Counted from the first letter of the stretch, positions 16,800 to 25,972 are shown. The stretch is 64,000 bases of DNA from Streptomyces albipurpureus (GCF_023701525.1 NZ_JAMQAW010000032.1:1-64000), one strand, 5' to 3'. Numbers and translations are program-made. Notes: generated from the letters alone by a model not told the origin.

Positions 16800-17561
16800 A
16801 TGTCCACCACCGAGCAGCGGGTAGCCGTTGTCACCGGGGCGGCTCGGGGCATTGGCGCCGCCACCGCCGTACGACTCGCGGCGGACGGCCGTGCCGTCGC
16901 CGTACTCGATCTGGAAGAAGCGGCCGGCAACGAGACGGTGGAGACGATCAGGGCTGCGGGTGGCCGCGCCCTCGCCGTCGGCTGCGATGTCTCCGACAGC
17001 GGTCAGGTCGACACCGCCGTGGCCCGGATCGCCGCCGAGTTGGGTCCGCCGACGATCCTGGTGAACAACGCCGGGGTGCTGCGCGACAACCTGCTCTTCA
17101 AGATGACCGAGTCCGACTGGGACACCGTGGTGAGCGTGCACCTCAAGGGTGCCTTCCTGATGGCCAAGGCATGCCAGAAGCACATGGTGGACGCCGGTTT
17201 CGGTCGTATCGTCTCGCTCTCGTCCTCCTCCGCCCTGGGCAATCGGGGCCAAGCCAACTACTCCGCCGTGAAGGCCGGGCTTCAGGGCTTCACCAAGACC
17301 CTCGCCAAGGAGCTCGGCAAATTCGGGATCACCGCGAACGCCGTCGCCCCCGGCTTCATCGTCACCGAGATGACGGCGGCGACCGCGGCCAGGGTCGGCA
17401 TGGGCTTTGAGGAGTTCCAGGCCGCGGCCGCCACCCAGATCCCGGTTCAGCGGGTGGGCCGGCCCGAAGATGTCGCGGGTGCCATCGCCTACTTCGCCTC
17501 GGACACGGCGGGATTTGTTTCGGGCCAGGTGCTGTACGTGGCCGGCGGACCGCTCGACTGA
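16800..17561 (+). CDS. fabG: 3-oxoacyl-ACP reductase-like SDR
   Basis: 253 residues of a classical short-chain dehydrogenase: cofactor motif TGAARGIGAA, NNAG at ILVNNAGVL, catalytic Ser in SLSSSSALGNRGQ, and YSAVK (Tyr/Lys pair). The C-terminal text (GFIVTEMT, GRPEDVAGAIAYFASD) is FabG-like. The start at 16800 has an AGGAG site; the frame extends further upstream without a ribosome site. It should reduce 3-ketoacyl thioesters with NADPH, but as a second SDR follows immediately it may belong to a lipid-modifying or catabolic pair rather than to core fatty-acid synthesis. Confidence 0.88.
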   Translation: MSTTEQRVAVVTGAARGIGAATAVRLAADGRAVAVLDLEEAAGNETVETIRAAGGRALAVGCDVSDSGQVDTAVARIAAELGPPTILVNNAGVLRDNLLFKMTESDWDTVVSVHLKGAFLMAKACQKHMVDAGFGRIVSLSSSSALGNRGQANYSAVKAGLQGFTKTLAKELGKFGITANAVAPGFIVTEMTAATAARVGMGFEEFQAAAATQIPVQRVGRPEDVAGAIAYFASDTAGFVSGQVLYVAGGPLD

Positions 17562-17577
17562 ACGCGGGAGACCGGAC

Positions 17578-18357
17578 ATGAATGCTCAGCCATCGGCACA
17601 GCAGCAACCGCCCGCCAGCGGTCGGACCGCACTCATCACCGGGGGAAGCCGCGGTATCGGGTACGGGATCGCGGAGGCCTTCATCGCCCGCGGTGACCGG
17701 GTCTGCATCACCGGCCGCAACGCGGACGCCCTTCAGGAGGCAGTGCACCGGCTGGGCCCCGACCGGGCCATCGGGGTCGCGGGCAAGGCCCATGACGAGG
17801 AGCACCAGGCGAATGCCGTGGAACTGGTGATGGAGGCCTTCGGCCGTATCGACTTCCTGGTGAACAACGCCGGTACGAACCCTGTGTACGGCCCCCTCGC
17901 GGAACTCGATCTCCAGGTGGCGCGCAAGGTGTACGAGACAAATGTGATCTCTGCGCTCGGCTTCGCCCAGCAGACCTACCGGGCGTGGCAGAAGGAGAAC
18001 GGCGGCGCGATCGTGAACATCGCCTCCGTTGCCGGACTCGGTCCTTCACCTTTCATCGGCGCGTACGGTATGAGCAAGGCGGCCATGGTCAATCTGACCG
18101 TTCAGCTGGCGCACGAGTTCGCACCCCGGGTGCGGGTCAACGCGATTGCGCCTGCCGTCGTCAAGACCGCATTCGCGCGGGCACTTTATGAGGGTCGCGA
18201 GGAGGAGGTGGCCGCGGGCTACCCGTTGGGACGGCTCGGTGTTCCGGAGGACATCGGTGGCGCGGCCGCCTTTCTCACTTCGGAGCAATCCGACTGGGTC
18301 ACGGGACAGACATTGGTGGTTGACGGAGGTATCTTCCTCAAAGCAGGACTGCATTGA
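17578..18357 (+). CDS. Short-chain dehydrogenase/reductase
   Basis: 259 residues, starting 16 bp after the fabG-like gene. It has TGGSRGIGYGIA, NNAGTNP, catalytic Ser in IVNIASVAGLGPSP, YGMSK (Tyr/Lys), and the C-terminal LTSEQSDWVTGQTLVVDGG. A short Gln/Pro-rich N-terminus precedes the fold. It is probably co-transcribed with the upstream SDR. The substrate is not predictable from sequence; alcohol or 3-oxoacyl substrates are both plausible. Confidence 0.88.
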   Translation: MNAQPSAQQQPPASGRTALITGGSRGIGYGIAEAFIARGDRVCITGRNADALQEAVHRLGPDRAIGVAGKAHDEEHQANAVELVMEAFGRIDFLVNNAGTNPVYGPLAELDLQVARKVYETNVISALGFAQQTYRAWQKENGGAIVNIASVAGLGPSPFIGAYGMSKAAMVNLTVQLAHEFAPRVRVNAIAPAVVKTAFARALYEGREEEVAAGYPLGRLGVPEDIGGAAAFLTSEQSDWVTGQTLVVDGGIFLKAGLH

Positions 18358-18477
18358 GCAAACTGCGCCTTTTGTTACGCGTTGAGTCAAGTGCCCTGTC
18401 GCCGCGCCCCCGGGTCGAACCGGCAGGGCCCTGCGGTATATGGTCGGCCGACCCACGGCCGAACGAGGAGCGTGCAC

Positions 18478-20058
18478 GTGTTCTACCGGACCTGTCTGCA
18501 GTCCACTGCAGCCCTAGCGTCCATATCCCTGCTCGCGGGGTGCGGCCTGTTCGCCGGTGACGAAGGCGGCGATGATCAGAAGATCACGGTGGGCACGACG
18601 AGTGAGCCCACCACCCTCGATCCCGCCGCCGCCTGGGACGGTTCGTGGGAGTTGTATAGGAATGTCTATCAAACCTTGTTGAGTTTCCCCACTGGTAGCA
18701 CTATGCCGCAACCCGATGCGGCACAGCGTTGTGAGTTCACCGACACGGCGAGCAAGAAGTACGAATGCACGTTGAAGCCGGGGCTGTTGTTCTCCAACGG
18801 GGAGAAGCTCAACGCGCAGGCGGTCAAGCACTCCATCACCCGTGTCCAACGCATCGCTTCCAAGGACGGCCCCAGCGGGTTGTTGAGCTCCCTGGGCAGT
18901 GTGGAGATCGACGGCGAGCTCAAGGTCAAGTTCTTCCTCAAGACCTCTGACGCCACCTTCCCCTTCATCCTCGCCACTCCGGCGACCTCTCTGGTAGCCC
19001 CCTTGAAGTACCCGATCGACAAACTGCGCTCCGACGGCGGGGTGACCGGTTCCGGGCCGTACAAGCTCACTTCGTACACCAAGAACCTCAAGGCCGAGTT
19101 GGTCAAGAACGGTAGCTACCGGGGCTACGCCAAGATGAAGAACAGCGCCATCACCATCCGCTATTACCGGGACTCCGAGATCATGGTGGGGGCGCTGAAG
19201 CGGAAGAAGATCGATGCCACCTTCCGCGGGCTCACCGCGAAGGACGTGGAGGCCTTCCAGAAGAAGCTGCCGCAGGACTCCGGCCTGCAGGTCATTGAGA
19301 CGGTCGGCGCCGATATCCGCTATCTCGTCTTCAATCCGAAGGACCCGGTGGCGCGCAAGCTCTCCGTCCGTAAGGCGGTCGCGCAGATCATCGACCGCGG
19401 TGCCTTGATCGAAAAGGTCTACCAGTCCACTGCCGAGCCGCTGTACTCGATGATTCCGCGAGGCATCGCCGGTCACACCACCAAGTTCTTCGACATCTAC
19501 GGCGAACCGAGCGTAGCCAAGGCGAAGAAGCTCCTGAGGGACGACGGCATCACCAAGAAGGTCAACCTGACCCTGTGGTACAGCACCGACCGCTACGGCT
19601 CGGTCACCGGTCAGGAGTTCGCCGAGATCAAGGCGCAGCTGGAGGCCTCGGGCCTGTTCAAGGTCACGATAGACGGTGAACCGGAGGCGGAGTTCCGGAA
19701 GGGGTACCAGGCTCAGAAGTACCCGGTCTTCGGGCGCGGCTGGTTCCCGGACTTCCCGGACCCGGACAACTTCATCTTCCCGTTCGTGGGCGAGAGCAAC
19801 GTTCTGTTCACGCCGTACGTCAACTCGAAGATCACCGGTGAACTGCTGACCTCCTCGCGGAAGGAGACCAACCGTGGTGCGGTGAGCAAGCAGTTCGAGG
19901 AGGCCCAGGAGATCATTGCTCAGGACGCCCGGTTGCTACCGCTGTGGCAAGGCAAGATCTACATCGCCGCCAGCAGGGAGATCGGCGGCGGCGAGCGCGC
20001 CCTCGACCCGCAGGCGATCATGCAGATGTGGGAGCTGTACCGCAAGGCGAGTTGGTAG
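18478..20058 (+). CDS. ABC transporter solute-binding lipoprotein, peptide/nickel (family 5) type
   Basis: 526 residues starting at GTG 18478, seven bases after GAGGAG. The signal peptide ends in the lipobox LLAGC, so the protein is lipid-anchored outside the membrane. GTTSEPTTLDPAAAWDGSW, YECTLKPGLLFSNGEKLNAQAV and ITGSGPYKL-type text (GSGPYKLTSY) are typical of DppA/OppA-like binding proteins, and the length agrees. No permease or ATPase genes are adjacent in this window, so it is an orphan binding protein. A strong hairpin follows it. Ligand (oligopeptide, nickel chelate or other) cannot be decided. Confidence 0.9.
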   Translation: MFYRTCLQSTAALASISLLAGCGLFAGDEGGDDQKITVGTTSEPTTLDPAAAWDGSWELYRNVYQTLLSFPTGSTMPQPDAAQRCEFTDTASKKYECTLKPGLLFSNGEKLNAQAVKHSITRVQRIASKDGPSGLLSSLGSVEIDGELKVKFFLKTSDATFPFILATPATSLVAPLKYPIDKLRSDGGVTGSGPYKLTSYTKNLKAELVKNGSYRGYAKMKNSAITIRYYRDSEIMVGALKRKKIDATFRGLTAKDVEAFQKKLPQDSGLQVIETVGADIRYLVFNPKDPVARKLSVRKAVAQIIDRGALIEKVYQSTAEPLYSMIPRGIAGHTTKFFDIYGEPSVAKAKKLLRDDGITKKVNLTLWYSTDRYGSVTGQEFAEIKAQLEASGLFKVTIDGEPEAEFRKGYQAQKYPVFGRGWFPDFPDPDNFIFPFVGESNVLFTPYVNSKITGELLTSSRKETNRGAVSKQFEEAQEIIAQDARLLPLWQGKIYIAASREIGGGERALDPQAIMQMWELYRKASW

Positions 20059-20132
20059 GACAGGGTGAGGCTCCGCTCGCGGGGTGGTGGCCGGGGGGTT
20101 TGCCGTGCCGCTGAGCGGACGGGAAGCTGAAT

Positions 20133-20164
20133 CAGGGGCCCGGCGGATGACCGCCGGGCCCCTG
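20133..20164 (+). terminator. Strong hairpin terminator after the solute-binding protein
   Basis: A 14-bp perfect stem (CAGGGGCCCGGCGG pairing with CCGCCGGGCCCCTG) with a four-base ATGA loop, about 75 bp past the stop codon. No T-tract. Confidence 0.88.
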
Positions 20165-20270
20165 GTCGTGTACCCGGGGGCCGTGGCGATTTCTGGACGG
20201 TGGGGCCGTTGTCAGTGGCTCCAGGTAGGTTCTGTGGTCAGTAACTGATCACCTTTCGGAGGTTTTTGAC

Positions 20271-20954
20271 GTGACCGACACCGACATGCTGCCCGAGTCC
20301 TGGCGCGGCGTCCTCGGCGAAGAGCTGGCGCAGCCCTATTTCAAGGAGCTGACCGAGTTCGTCGAGGAAGAGCGGGCGAAGGGTCCCGTCTATCCGCCGC
20401 GTGAGGAGGTCTTCGCCGCCCTTGACGCCACCCCGTACGACCAGGTCAAGGTCCTCGTCCTCGGCCAGGACCCGTACCACGGCGAAGGGCAGGGACACGG
20501 TCTGTGCTTCTCGGTTCGCCCAGGAGTGAAGACACCGCCCTCTCTCCGGAACATCTACAAGGAGATGCAGGCCGAGCTGGGTCTCCCCATCCCGGACAAC
20601 GGCTATCTGATGCCCTGGGCGGAGCAGGGTGTCCTGTTGCTGAACGCAGTGCTCACCGTTCGGTCCGGCGAGGCCAACTCGCACAAGGGCAAGGGCTGGG
20701 AGAGAGTGACCGACGCGGTGATCCGGGCGGTGGCCTCCCGCCCGGACCCGGCCGTCTTCGTGCTCTGGGGGAACTACGCCCAGAAGAAGCTGCCTCTCAT
20801 CGACGAGACCCGGCATGTGGTGGTGAAGGGGGCCCACCCCTCGCCGCTGTCGGCGAAGAAGTTCTTTGGCTCGCAGCCGTTCACCCAGATCAACGAGGCG
20901 GTGGCCGCTCAGGGGCATGACCCGATCGACTGGCGCATTCCGGATCTGGCCTGA
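20271..20954 (+). CDS. ung: Uracil-DNA glycosylase (family 1)
   Basis: 227 residues, typical for family 1. VLVLGQDPYHGEGQGHGLCFS contains the catalytic aspartate (GQDPYH). LLLNAVLTVR is the uracil-recognition strand and GAHPSPLSAKKFFGS the DNA-intercalation loop with the catalytic histidine. A GTG start at 20271 follows GGAGG. It removes uracil from DNA as the first step of base-excision repair in the cytoplasm. Transcribed alone between two hairpins. Confidence 0.96.
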   Translation: MTDTDMLPESWRGVLGEELAQPYFKELTEFVEEERAKGPVYPPREEVFAALDATPYDQVKVLVLGQDPYHGEGQGHGLCFSVRPGVKTPPSLRNIYKEMQAELGLPIPDNGYLMPWAEQGVLLLNAVLTVRSGEANSHKGKGWERVTDAVIRAVASRPDPAVFVLWGNYAQKKLPLIDETRHVVVKGAHPSPLSAKKFFGSQPFTQINEAVAAQGHDPIDWRIPDLA

Positions 20955-21087
20955 CAACAACCGTTGGCTGGGGAGCGCCTGAGGACGGGTGGACTCGGGC
21001 ACCCGGCTGACGGGGCGGGGCCGAGTGCCGAGCCTCTGCCGGTTTGTCCAATGCGCCGGTTAGCGTCGACAGCGTGTGTTCACGATC

Positions 21088-21115
21088 GCCGCGAGAACGG
21101 AACGGTTCTCGCGGC
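21088..21115. terminator. Perfect 11-bp inverted repeat between ung and the next gene
   Basis: GCCGCGAGAAC and GTTCTCGCGGC pair perfectly around a six-base loop. It lies 133 bp after ung and 67 bp before the next start codon, so it may be the ung terminator or a structured 5' leader of the following gene. Confidence 0.6.
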
Positions 21116-21181
21116 ATCCGTGGACATGCGCTTCTTTTGCGTTGTGTCCTTGTCGTCATACGGATGTGGGAGGCCGCAGTG

Positions 21182-21652
21182 ATGGAGCAGCAGGAGGCGG
21201 CGGACGACGCTGTTCTGACCCGGATCGGGCAGGCGGTCATGCTGCTCCACGGCGGCGACCGGGAAGAGGCGCGAAACCGGTTCGGTGCGCTCTGGTCCGA
21301 GATCGGCGAGCGGGGGGAGGCGCTTCACCGCTGCACCCTCGCGCACTACATGGCCGACACCCAGGACGATCCCGGCGATGAGTTGGCCTGGGACCTGCGG
21401 GCTCTGGCCGCGGCGGAGGGGCTGGGCGACGAGCGGTCCGAAGGGCAGCGGTCGGCCCTCGCGCTCCAGGTGTTCTCCCCTTCGCTCCATCTCAGCCTTG
21501 CCGTGGACTATCTGAAGCTTCAGCACCCTCAGGCGGCGAGGTTGCATCTGGACCGTGCGCGAGAACTGGTCAAGGCGTTGGCCGATGACGGCTACGGCCG
21601 TCGAATGCGCACCGCGGTGGAACAGCTGGAGCGGACTCTGCCGGCGGGGTGA
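21182..21652 (+). CDS. Conserved hypothetical helical (TPR-like) protein
   Basis: 156 residues from ATG 21182, preceded by GGGAGG. The sequence is entirely helix-forming: LTRIGQAVMLLHGGDREEARNRF, LHRCTLAHYMADTQDDPGDELAWDLRAL, LHLSLAVDYLKLQHPQAARLHLDRAREL. The A-x-x-x-L spacing and repeated helical pairs recall tetratricopeptide-like proteins common in Streptomyces. No enzyme motif, signal or membrane segment was seen. Role unknown. Confidence 0.75.
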   Translation: MEQQEAADDAVLTRIGQAVMLLHGGDREEARNRFGALWSEIGERGEALHRCTLAHYMADTQDDPGDELAWDLRALAAAEGLGDERSEGQRSALALQVFSPSLHLSLAVDYLKLQHPQAARLHLDRARELVKALADDGYGRRMRTAVEQLERTLPAG

Positions 21653-21979
21653 CGCAGGGGGAGCACCGGGGAGCGCCCAGGGCTGGAGCGCGGTTGGCCC
21701 GGTGCAGGGCCGGCGTCCGGTGGCGGCTCGCCCGCATCGATGTCCCGGTGTTGGGCGCCTGGCCCAACACCAACCGAGCGGTCCTTGCGTGAGCTGAGCC
21801 GTTCCCGGAGGGAGACCGACCTCGGAAGTCGCCCGGCCGCGCACGGTGCGTACCTCCGGGCGTTGTGGTGGATGCGGGTCATCGGGATGCGATCTGGCCA
21901 CTGCACTGGTTGGGGGGCTGGGCTGCGATGCCGATGCCCCGGCCACCGTCCGCGGTGGGGTCGGCCAGGCCGGTGCGGC
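21653..21979. other. Gene-free stretch
   Basis: About 330 bp between the ends of two convergent genes. No coding frame with family motifs. The self-complementary-looking GTTGGGCGCCTGGCCCAAC near 21752-21770 is a possible terminator (GTTGGGC pairing with GCCCAAC around a five-base loop). Confidence 0.45.
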
Positions 21980-22453
21980 TCACGGGGTACGAGCGCCATG
22001 TCCGCCGTACAGCTCACGGCAGAGCCGTGCCGAGGGACTGGACGGATCCCAGCCGCCGTACTTCTCGCTCAGTGCGCAGACGTTCGGTAGGGCGGGCGAC
22101 AGCGTCGCCGGCGGGCGTGGTGGACGTGGCGGGCGGGGCGAGGAGGGCCTGGCAACGCTGGGCCGCCGGGGTGCCGGGTATCCGGCGCGGGGGTTGGACG
22201 CTTCGGACCGTGTGGGCCGGGTCCGTTGCGGCGGGGTGGGCGCGGGCGTGACGACGGGTTCGACCGGCGCCTGCTCCAGGGCCTCTCGGGCCGGTCCCTG
22301 CACGATCTGCGGCGTGACCACCGAGGTATGGCGGCCGGTGACCGGCACGGGCTCCGGGAGGGGGCGGGGCGATACGGTCACACAGCCGCAGACCATGATC
22401 CCGGATGCGGTCCAGGCCACCATGGCCAGCAGGGTCTTGGCTGATGTGGTCAT
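21980..22453 (-). CDS. Small proline-rich exported lipoprotein
   Basis: 157 residues. The N-terminus SAKTLLAMVAWTASGIMVCGC is a hydrophobic signal ending in a plausible lipobox (VCGC). A long Pro/Thr/Arg-rich linker follows. The C-terminus carries a compact motif with two cysteines, NVCALSEKYGGWDPSS and LCRELYGG, which looks like a conserved small domain. It is expected to be exposed outside the membrane. No known function. It is convergent with the 156-aa gene. Confidence 0.6.
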   Translation of the reverse strand: MTTSAKTLLAMVAWTASGIMVCGCVTVSPRPLPEPVPVTGRHTSVVTPQIVQGPAREALEQAPVEPVVTPAPTPPQRTRPTRSEASNPRAGYPAPRRPSVARPSSPRPPRPPRPPATLSPALPNVCALSEKYGGWDPSSPSARLCRELYGGHGARTP

Positions 22454-22644
22454 ATGGGCAACTCTGCTGGGCGTGCGGTCCGTCCACCCCGGTATGCACG
22501 CGCATTGGCCCGCATGGGTGACGCCGGTCAGCCGCCCGCCGCAGTGCTGTGTGGCGCTGGGGAGTCCCGTTGCCGGTGTGGTGGCCGCCGCGATCGTGGA
22601 GGGGTGCGTCCACTGATCGGTCGGCCGCCGTGCGGCGGGGCGGC

Positions 22645-23241
22645 TCAGCGGTGGTCCAACATTCCGTGCAGCAGTTCCAGCAGGCCGGCCCGGAGCGTAT
22701 CGAGGCTGAGGGGGCTGGAGTGGTCAGCCCCTGCCGCGTAGGTGAACATCAGCCCCTCCGACCAGGCGATCAGGGACACGGTGTGCCTCTCCGGTTCCGT
22801 CGAACCGGCCGCCGCCATGATCGCCTGGAGGGGACGGCGAAAGCTGCTGCCCGCCGTGTCGTACACCGTGCGCAACTCGGGTCTGCGGGTTGACTCCAAG
22901 GCCAGTTCATAGCGCGCCACCAGGAGGGCGCGGTGTTGGGTCAGCGAGCGGTGCACGGCGAGAGCCATGGCGTCAGCCAGTGCCGCCAGGCCCCCGCTGG
23001 GTGCGGGCATCTCATCGATGCCCAGTACCGACGCCTCGCGGTGCATCAGCCGTTTGATCACGGCCTCCAGCAGTGTCTGCCGGGTGCGAAAGAGGTTGGA
23101 CGTCGAGCCCTGGGGGAGTTGGGCCGCTTGATCCACGGCGCGGTGGGTGAGCCCGCGCATCCCGTGTTCGGCCAGTACCTCCAACGCGGCATCCGAGATG
23201 AGGTCGGACCGGGAGCGGGGCGACGTGGTGCGTTCTGCCAT
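22645..23241 (-). CDS. TetR-family transcriptional regulator
   Basis: 198 residues. The N-terminal helix-turn-helix is clear: LISDAALEVLAEHGMRGLTHRAVDQAA, then GSTSNLFRTRQTLLEAV. The C-terminal ligand-binding domain is helical without recognizable specificity. It is divergently arranged with an FAD monooxygenase gene, and two near-identical 14-bp palindromes fill the shared intergenic region. It most probably represses both itself and the monooxygenase until an inducer, perhaps the enzyme's substrate, binds. Confidence 0.92.
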   Translation of the reverse strand: MAERTTSPRSRSDLISDAALEVLAEHGMRGLTHRAVDQAAQLPQGSTSNLFRTRQTLLEAVIKRLMHREASVLGIDEMPAPSGGLAALADAMALAVHRSLTQHRALLVARYELALESTRRPELRTVYDTAGSSFRRPLQAIMAAAGSTEPERHTVSLIAWSEGLMFTYAAGADHSSPLSLDTLRAGLLELLHGMLDHR

Positions 23242-23261
23242 GGGGATAACCTACCGCTTCC

Positions 23262-23300
23262 ACTACGGCTGTAGTATGTTGCCGTTACTACAGTTGTAGT
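23262..23300. promoter_or_regulatory. Two TetR-operator-like palindromes
   Basis: ACTACGGCTGTAGT (23262-23275) and ACTACAGTTGTAGT (23287-23300) share the ACTAC...GTAGT arms, with centres 25 bp apart. The pair lies between the divergent TetR and monooxygenase start codons, 20-55 bp from either. The arrangement fits cooperative binding of two dimers over overlapping promoters. Confidence 0.8.
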
Positions 23301-23318
23301 TCCCGTGGAGGACGCATC

Positions 23319-24545
23319 ATGCCCGTGCCTGCTCGCCCCTCAGCACCCCGCGCCCTTGTCATCGGCAGTGGCATCGGCGGACTCACCGCAGCCGTCGCGT
23401 TGAACCAGGGCGGCTGGGAGACCACCGTCCTGGAGCGCGCCGAGACCCTGGAGCCCGTGGGCGCGGGCATCGGCCTCGCCCCCAACGGTCAGCGCGCCCT
23501 CGATGTCATCGGTCTCGGCGACGACATCCGCGAGTTGGCCGCCTGGCAGGGCGGCGGCGGCATCCGAAACCCGCGCGGCCGGTGGCTCAGCAGAGTGGAC
23601 AGCTCGGCGTTCGCCGACCGTTTCGGTGGACCGCTCGTCCTCGTACACCGCTCCACCCTGATCGACCGCATCGCATCCCGGCTGCCCGCCGGTGCCGTGC
23701 GCACCGGGACCGCCGCGCATCTGATCGACCCCGGCGTCCCCGGCGGGCGCCCGGCCCGGGTCGGCGTCGAGGGCGGGGAGCTCACGGCGGACTTGGTCAT
23801 CGCCGCCGACGGCATCCACTCGGCCGCCCGTCGCGCACTCTTCCCGGCCCACCCCGGGCCTGTCTACGCGGGCTTCACCGCATGGCGGGTGGTGGTCCCC
23901 GCCGCCGAGCACCCATTCGAACCGCATGAGACCTGGGGCCCGGGAATGCTCTGGGGCACCCAGCCGCTCAAGGACGGCCGGATCTATGCCTACGCGGCAG
24001 CCCTGACGCCGCCCGGCGGGCGGGCCGACGACGAGAAGGCCGAACTGCTGCGCCGCTTTGGCGACTGGCATGACCCGGTGCCAGCCATCATCGATACCGC
24101 AACCACTGACCAGGTGCTACGCAATGATGTGCACCACCTCAAAAGCCCGCTCCCCGTCTTCCACAAGGGCCGCGCGGTTCTCCTCGGCGATGCCGCTCAC
24201 GCCATGACCCCCATGCTCGGTCAAGGCGGCAACCAGGCCATCGAGGACGCCGTCGTCCTCGCTCACCACACCGCGCCGGATCAGGATCTCGGTGCCGCTC
24301 TCGCGGCCTACAGCGCCGAACGGCAGCCGCGCACCGCGGCCATCGTCCGCAAGTCCGCCCAGGTCGCCCGGTTGTTGTCGCTCTCCAACGCCCCGGCCCT
24401 GACCGTGCGCGAGACGTTGATGACCCTGGCCGCGGGGCTGGGGTCGCGCGCCGCGGTGCGCGCCTTCGACGGCATCGCAGATTGGCATCCGCCCCAGCGC
24501 ACGTATGCTGACCAGGCATCGGATGGACGCTCGGCGCACCGGTAG
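23319..24545 (+). CDS. FAD-dependent monooxygenase (salicylate-hydroxylase-like)
   Basis: 408 residues. ALVIGSGIGGLTAAVALNQGGW binds FAD; GAGIGLAPNGQRAL, ADGIHSAARRALF (DG motif) and AVLLGDAAHAMTPMLGQGGNQ (GD motif) are diagnostic of class A flavin monooxygenases. GGAGG lies upstream of the ATG at 23319. Expected reaction: NAD(P)H- and O2-dependent hydroxylation of a small, perhaps aromatic, compound. Its control by the divergent TetR regulator suggests a detoxification or catabolic response. Confidence 0.92.
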   Translation: MPVPARPSAPRALVIGSGIGGLTAAVALNQGGWETTVLERAETLEPVGAGIGLAPNGQRALDVIGLGDDIRELAAWQGGGGIRNPRGRWLSRVDSSAFADRFGGPLVLVHRSTLIDRIASRLPAGAVRTGTAAHLIDPGVPGGRPARVGVEGGELTADLVIAADGIHSAARRALFPAHPGPVYAGFTAWRVVVPAAEHPFEPHETWGPGMLWGTQPLKDGRIYAYAAALTPPGGRADDEKAELLRRFGDWHDPVPAIIDTATTDQVLRNDVHHLKSPLPVFHKGRAVLLGDAAHAMTPMLGQGGNQAIEDAVVLAHHTAPDQDLGAALAAYSAERQPRTAAIVRKSAQVARLLSLSNAPALTVRETLMTLAAGLGSRAAVRAFDGIADWHPPQRTYADQASDGRSAHR

Positions 24546-24670
24546 ACCGCCCTTCTTCGAACCAAGGCACTCGGATGTAGCACGATGGTGCGCCCCGGGT
24601 GGTTCTGGAGCTGTCGGTAGGACGAGCCCGACGGGCTGAGCATCAGCGGACGGGCCCTAGGGAGGCATCT

Positions 24671-25576
24671 GTGAGGATCGGCTGTATCGGCCTTGGAGAC
24701 ATCGCGCAGAAGGCGTATCTGCCGGTGTTCGGCACGTTGCCCGGGGTCGAGCTGCATCTACAGACCCGCACCCCCGCCACCCTTGAACGTACCGGTGACA
24801 TCTATCGCATCCCGGCCGCACAGCGGCACACCACCCTGGCATCCCTGCTCGACCAGGAACTGGACGCGGCCTTCGTGCACGCCCCGACGGCCGTTCACGC
24901 GGAGATCGCCGGTGCCCTGATCGAAGCGGGTGTGCCGACCTTCGTCGACAAGCCCCTCAGCTATGAGCTGGCCGACGCGCGCAGGTTGGTGGAACTCGCC
25001 GAGTCGCGCGGTGTCAGCCTCGCCGTCGGTTTCAACCGCCGCTTCGCCCCGTCCTACACCCAGTGTCTTGAACACCCGCGCGAGTTGATCCTGCTGCAGA
25101 AGAACCGCATCGGCCTCGCCGAAGAACCGCGCACCTTCGTCATGGACGACTTCATCCATGTGGTGGACACCCTGCGCTTCCTGGCCCCAGGGCCGATCGA
25201 GCACACCGATGTACGGGCCCGGATGATCGATGGCCGGCTGCAACATGTCGTCCTGCAACTCTCCGGCGATGGATTCACCGCCATCGGTGCGATGAACCAT
25301 CGAAGCGGCTCCACGGAGGAGATCCTGGAGATCTCCGGCCATGACACCAAGCGCGAGGTGCGCAACCTGGCCGAGATCGTCGACCACAAGGGCCAGCCCA
25401 GTGTTCGTCGCCGGGGCGACTGGGTGCCGGTCGCCCGCCAGCGCGGTATCGAGCAGGTCGCGTTGACCTTCCTCGACGCGGTGCGCGCTGGCAAGTTCGT
25501 CAGTGCCCAGGACGCTCTGAAGACTCATGAGCTGTGCGAACTGGTGGTGGTACGGGCGCGGGAACAGGCCGGCTGA
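24671..25576 (+). CDS. Gfo/Idh/MocA family oxidoreductase
   Basis: 301 residues from GTG 24671, five bases after GGAGG. RIGCIGLGDIAQKAYLPVF is the NAD(P)-binding start; AAFVHAPTAVHAEIAGAL and VDKPLSYELADAR (the EKP-like lysine motif, here DKP) are characteristic. VGFNRRFAPSY and MDDFIHVVDTLRFL follow as in the family. The substrate, often a sugar or inositol derivative, is not predictable. It is transcribed in the same direction as the monooxygenase but separated by 125 bp. Confidence 0.88.
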   Translation: MRIGCIGLGDIAQKAYLPVFGTLPGVELHLQTRTPATLERTGDIYRIPAAQRHTTLASLLDQELDAAFVHAPTAVHAEIAGALIEAGVPTFVDKPLSYELADARRLVELAESRGVSLAVGFNRRFAPSYTQCLEHPRELILLQKNRIGLAEEPRTFVMDDFIHVVDTLRFLAPGPIEHTDVRARMIDGRLQHVVLQLSGDGFTAIGAMNHRSGSTEEILEISGHDTKREVRNLAEIVDHKGQPSVRRRGDWVPVARQRGIEQVALTFLDAVRAGKFVSAQDALKTHELCELVVVRAREQAG

Positions 25577-25825
25577 GCAGGCGTATCCCCGCTAGGGCAC
25601 AGGGCACCGCCGGGGTGGCGTGTGCGCCGTGGGCCGGCCAGCCACCAGTGCTCCAGCACGGAGCCCGCGGGGATGGAGCGAGGCGGCTGAATACCGGCCA
25701 TCCATCAGGCCCGCCAGTAGCCACGGAAGGCAGCGAGCCCTAGGGTCCCGTTGAGCCGCCGAAGTGGTGGCGCCCGCAGTTGCCGCCCGTGGCTGTGAGC
25801 AGCCCGCGCCCCAGGGAGTGCGCCC

Positions 25826-25972
25826 ATGCGCGTTCGTCGTCTGTCCCTAGCCCTGATCGCCCTCGTGGCCACCGGCCTTCTGATCGGCGCAGCAGCGCAA
25901 CTCGCCAAGATGACCCATGGCGGACCGCCGTCCTCCATCAGCGCGATGAACAAGGCCGAACTCGTCGGCTGA
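25826..25972 (+). CDS. Small membrane-anchored protein, 48 aa
   Basis: ATG 25826 has GGGAG upstream. The translation starts MRVRRLSLALIALVATGLL and continues IGAAAQLAKMTHGG before a short polar tail ending MNKAELVG. Basic residues followed by one 17-19-residue hydrophobic helix indicate a single-pass membrane or secreted peptide. Third positions are strongly G/C. No family recognized. It is easily missed because of its length. Confidence 0.5.
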   Translation: MRVRRLSLALIALVATGLLIGAAAQLAKMTHGGPPSSISAMNKAELVG

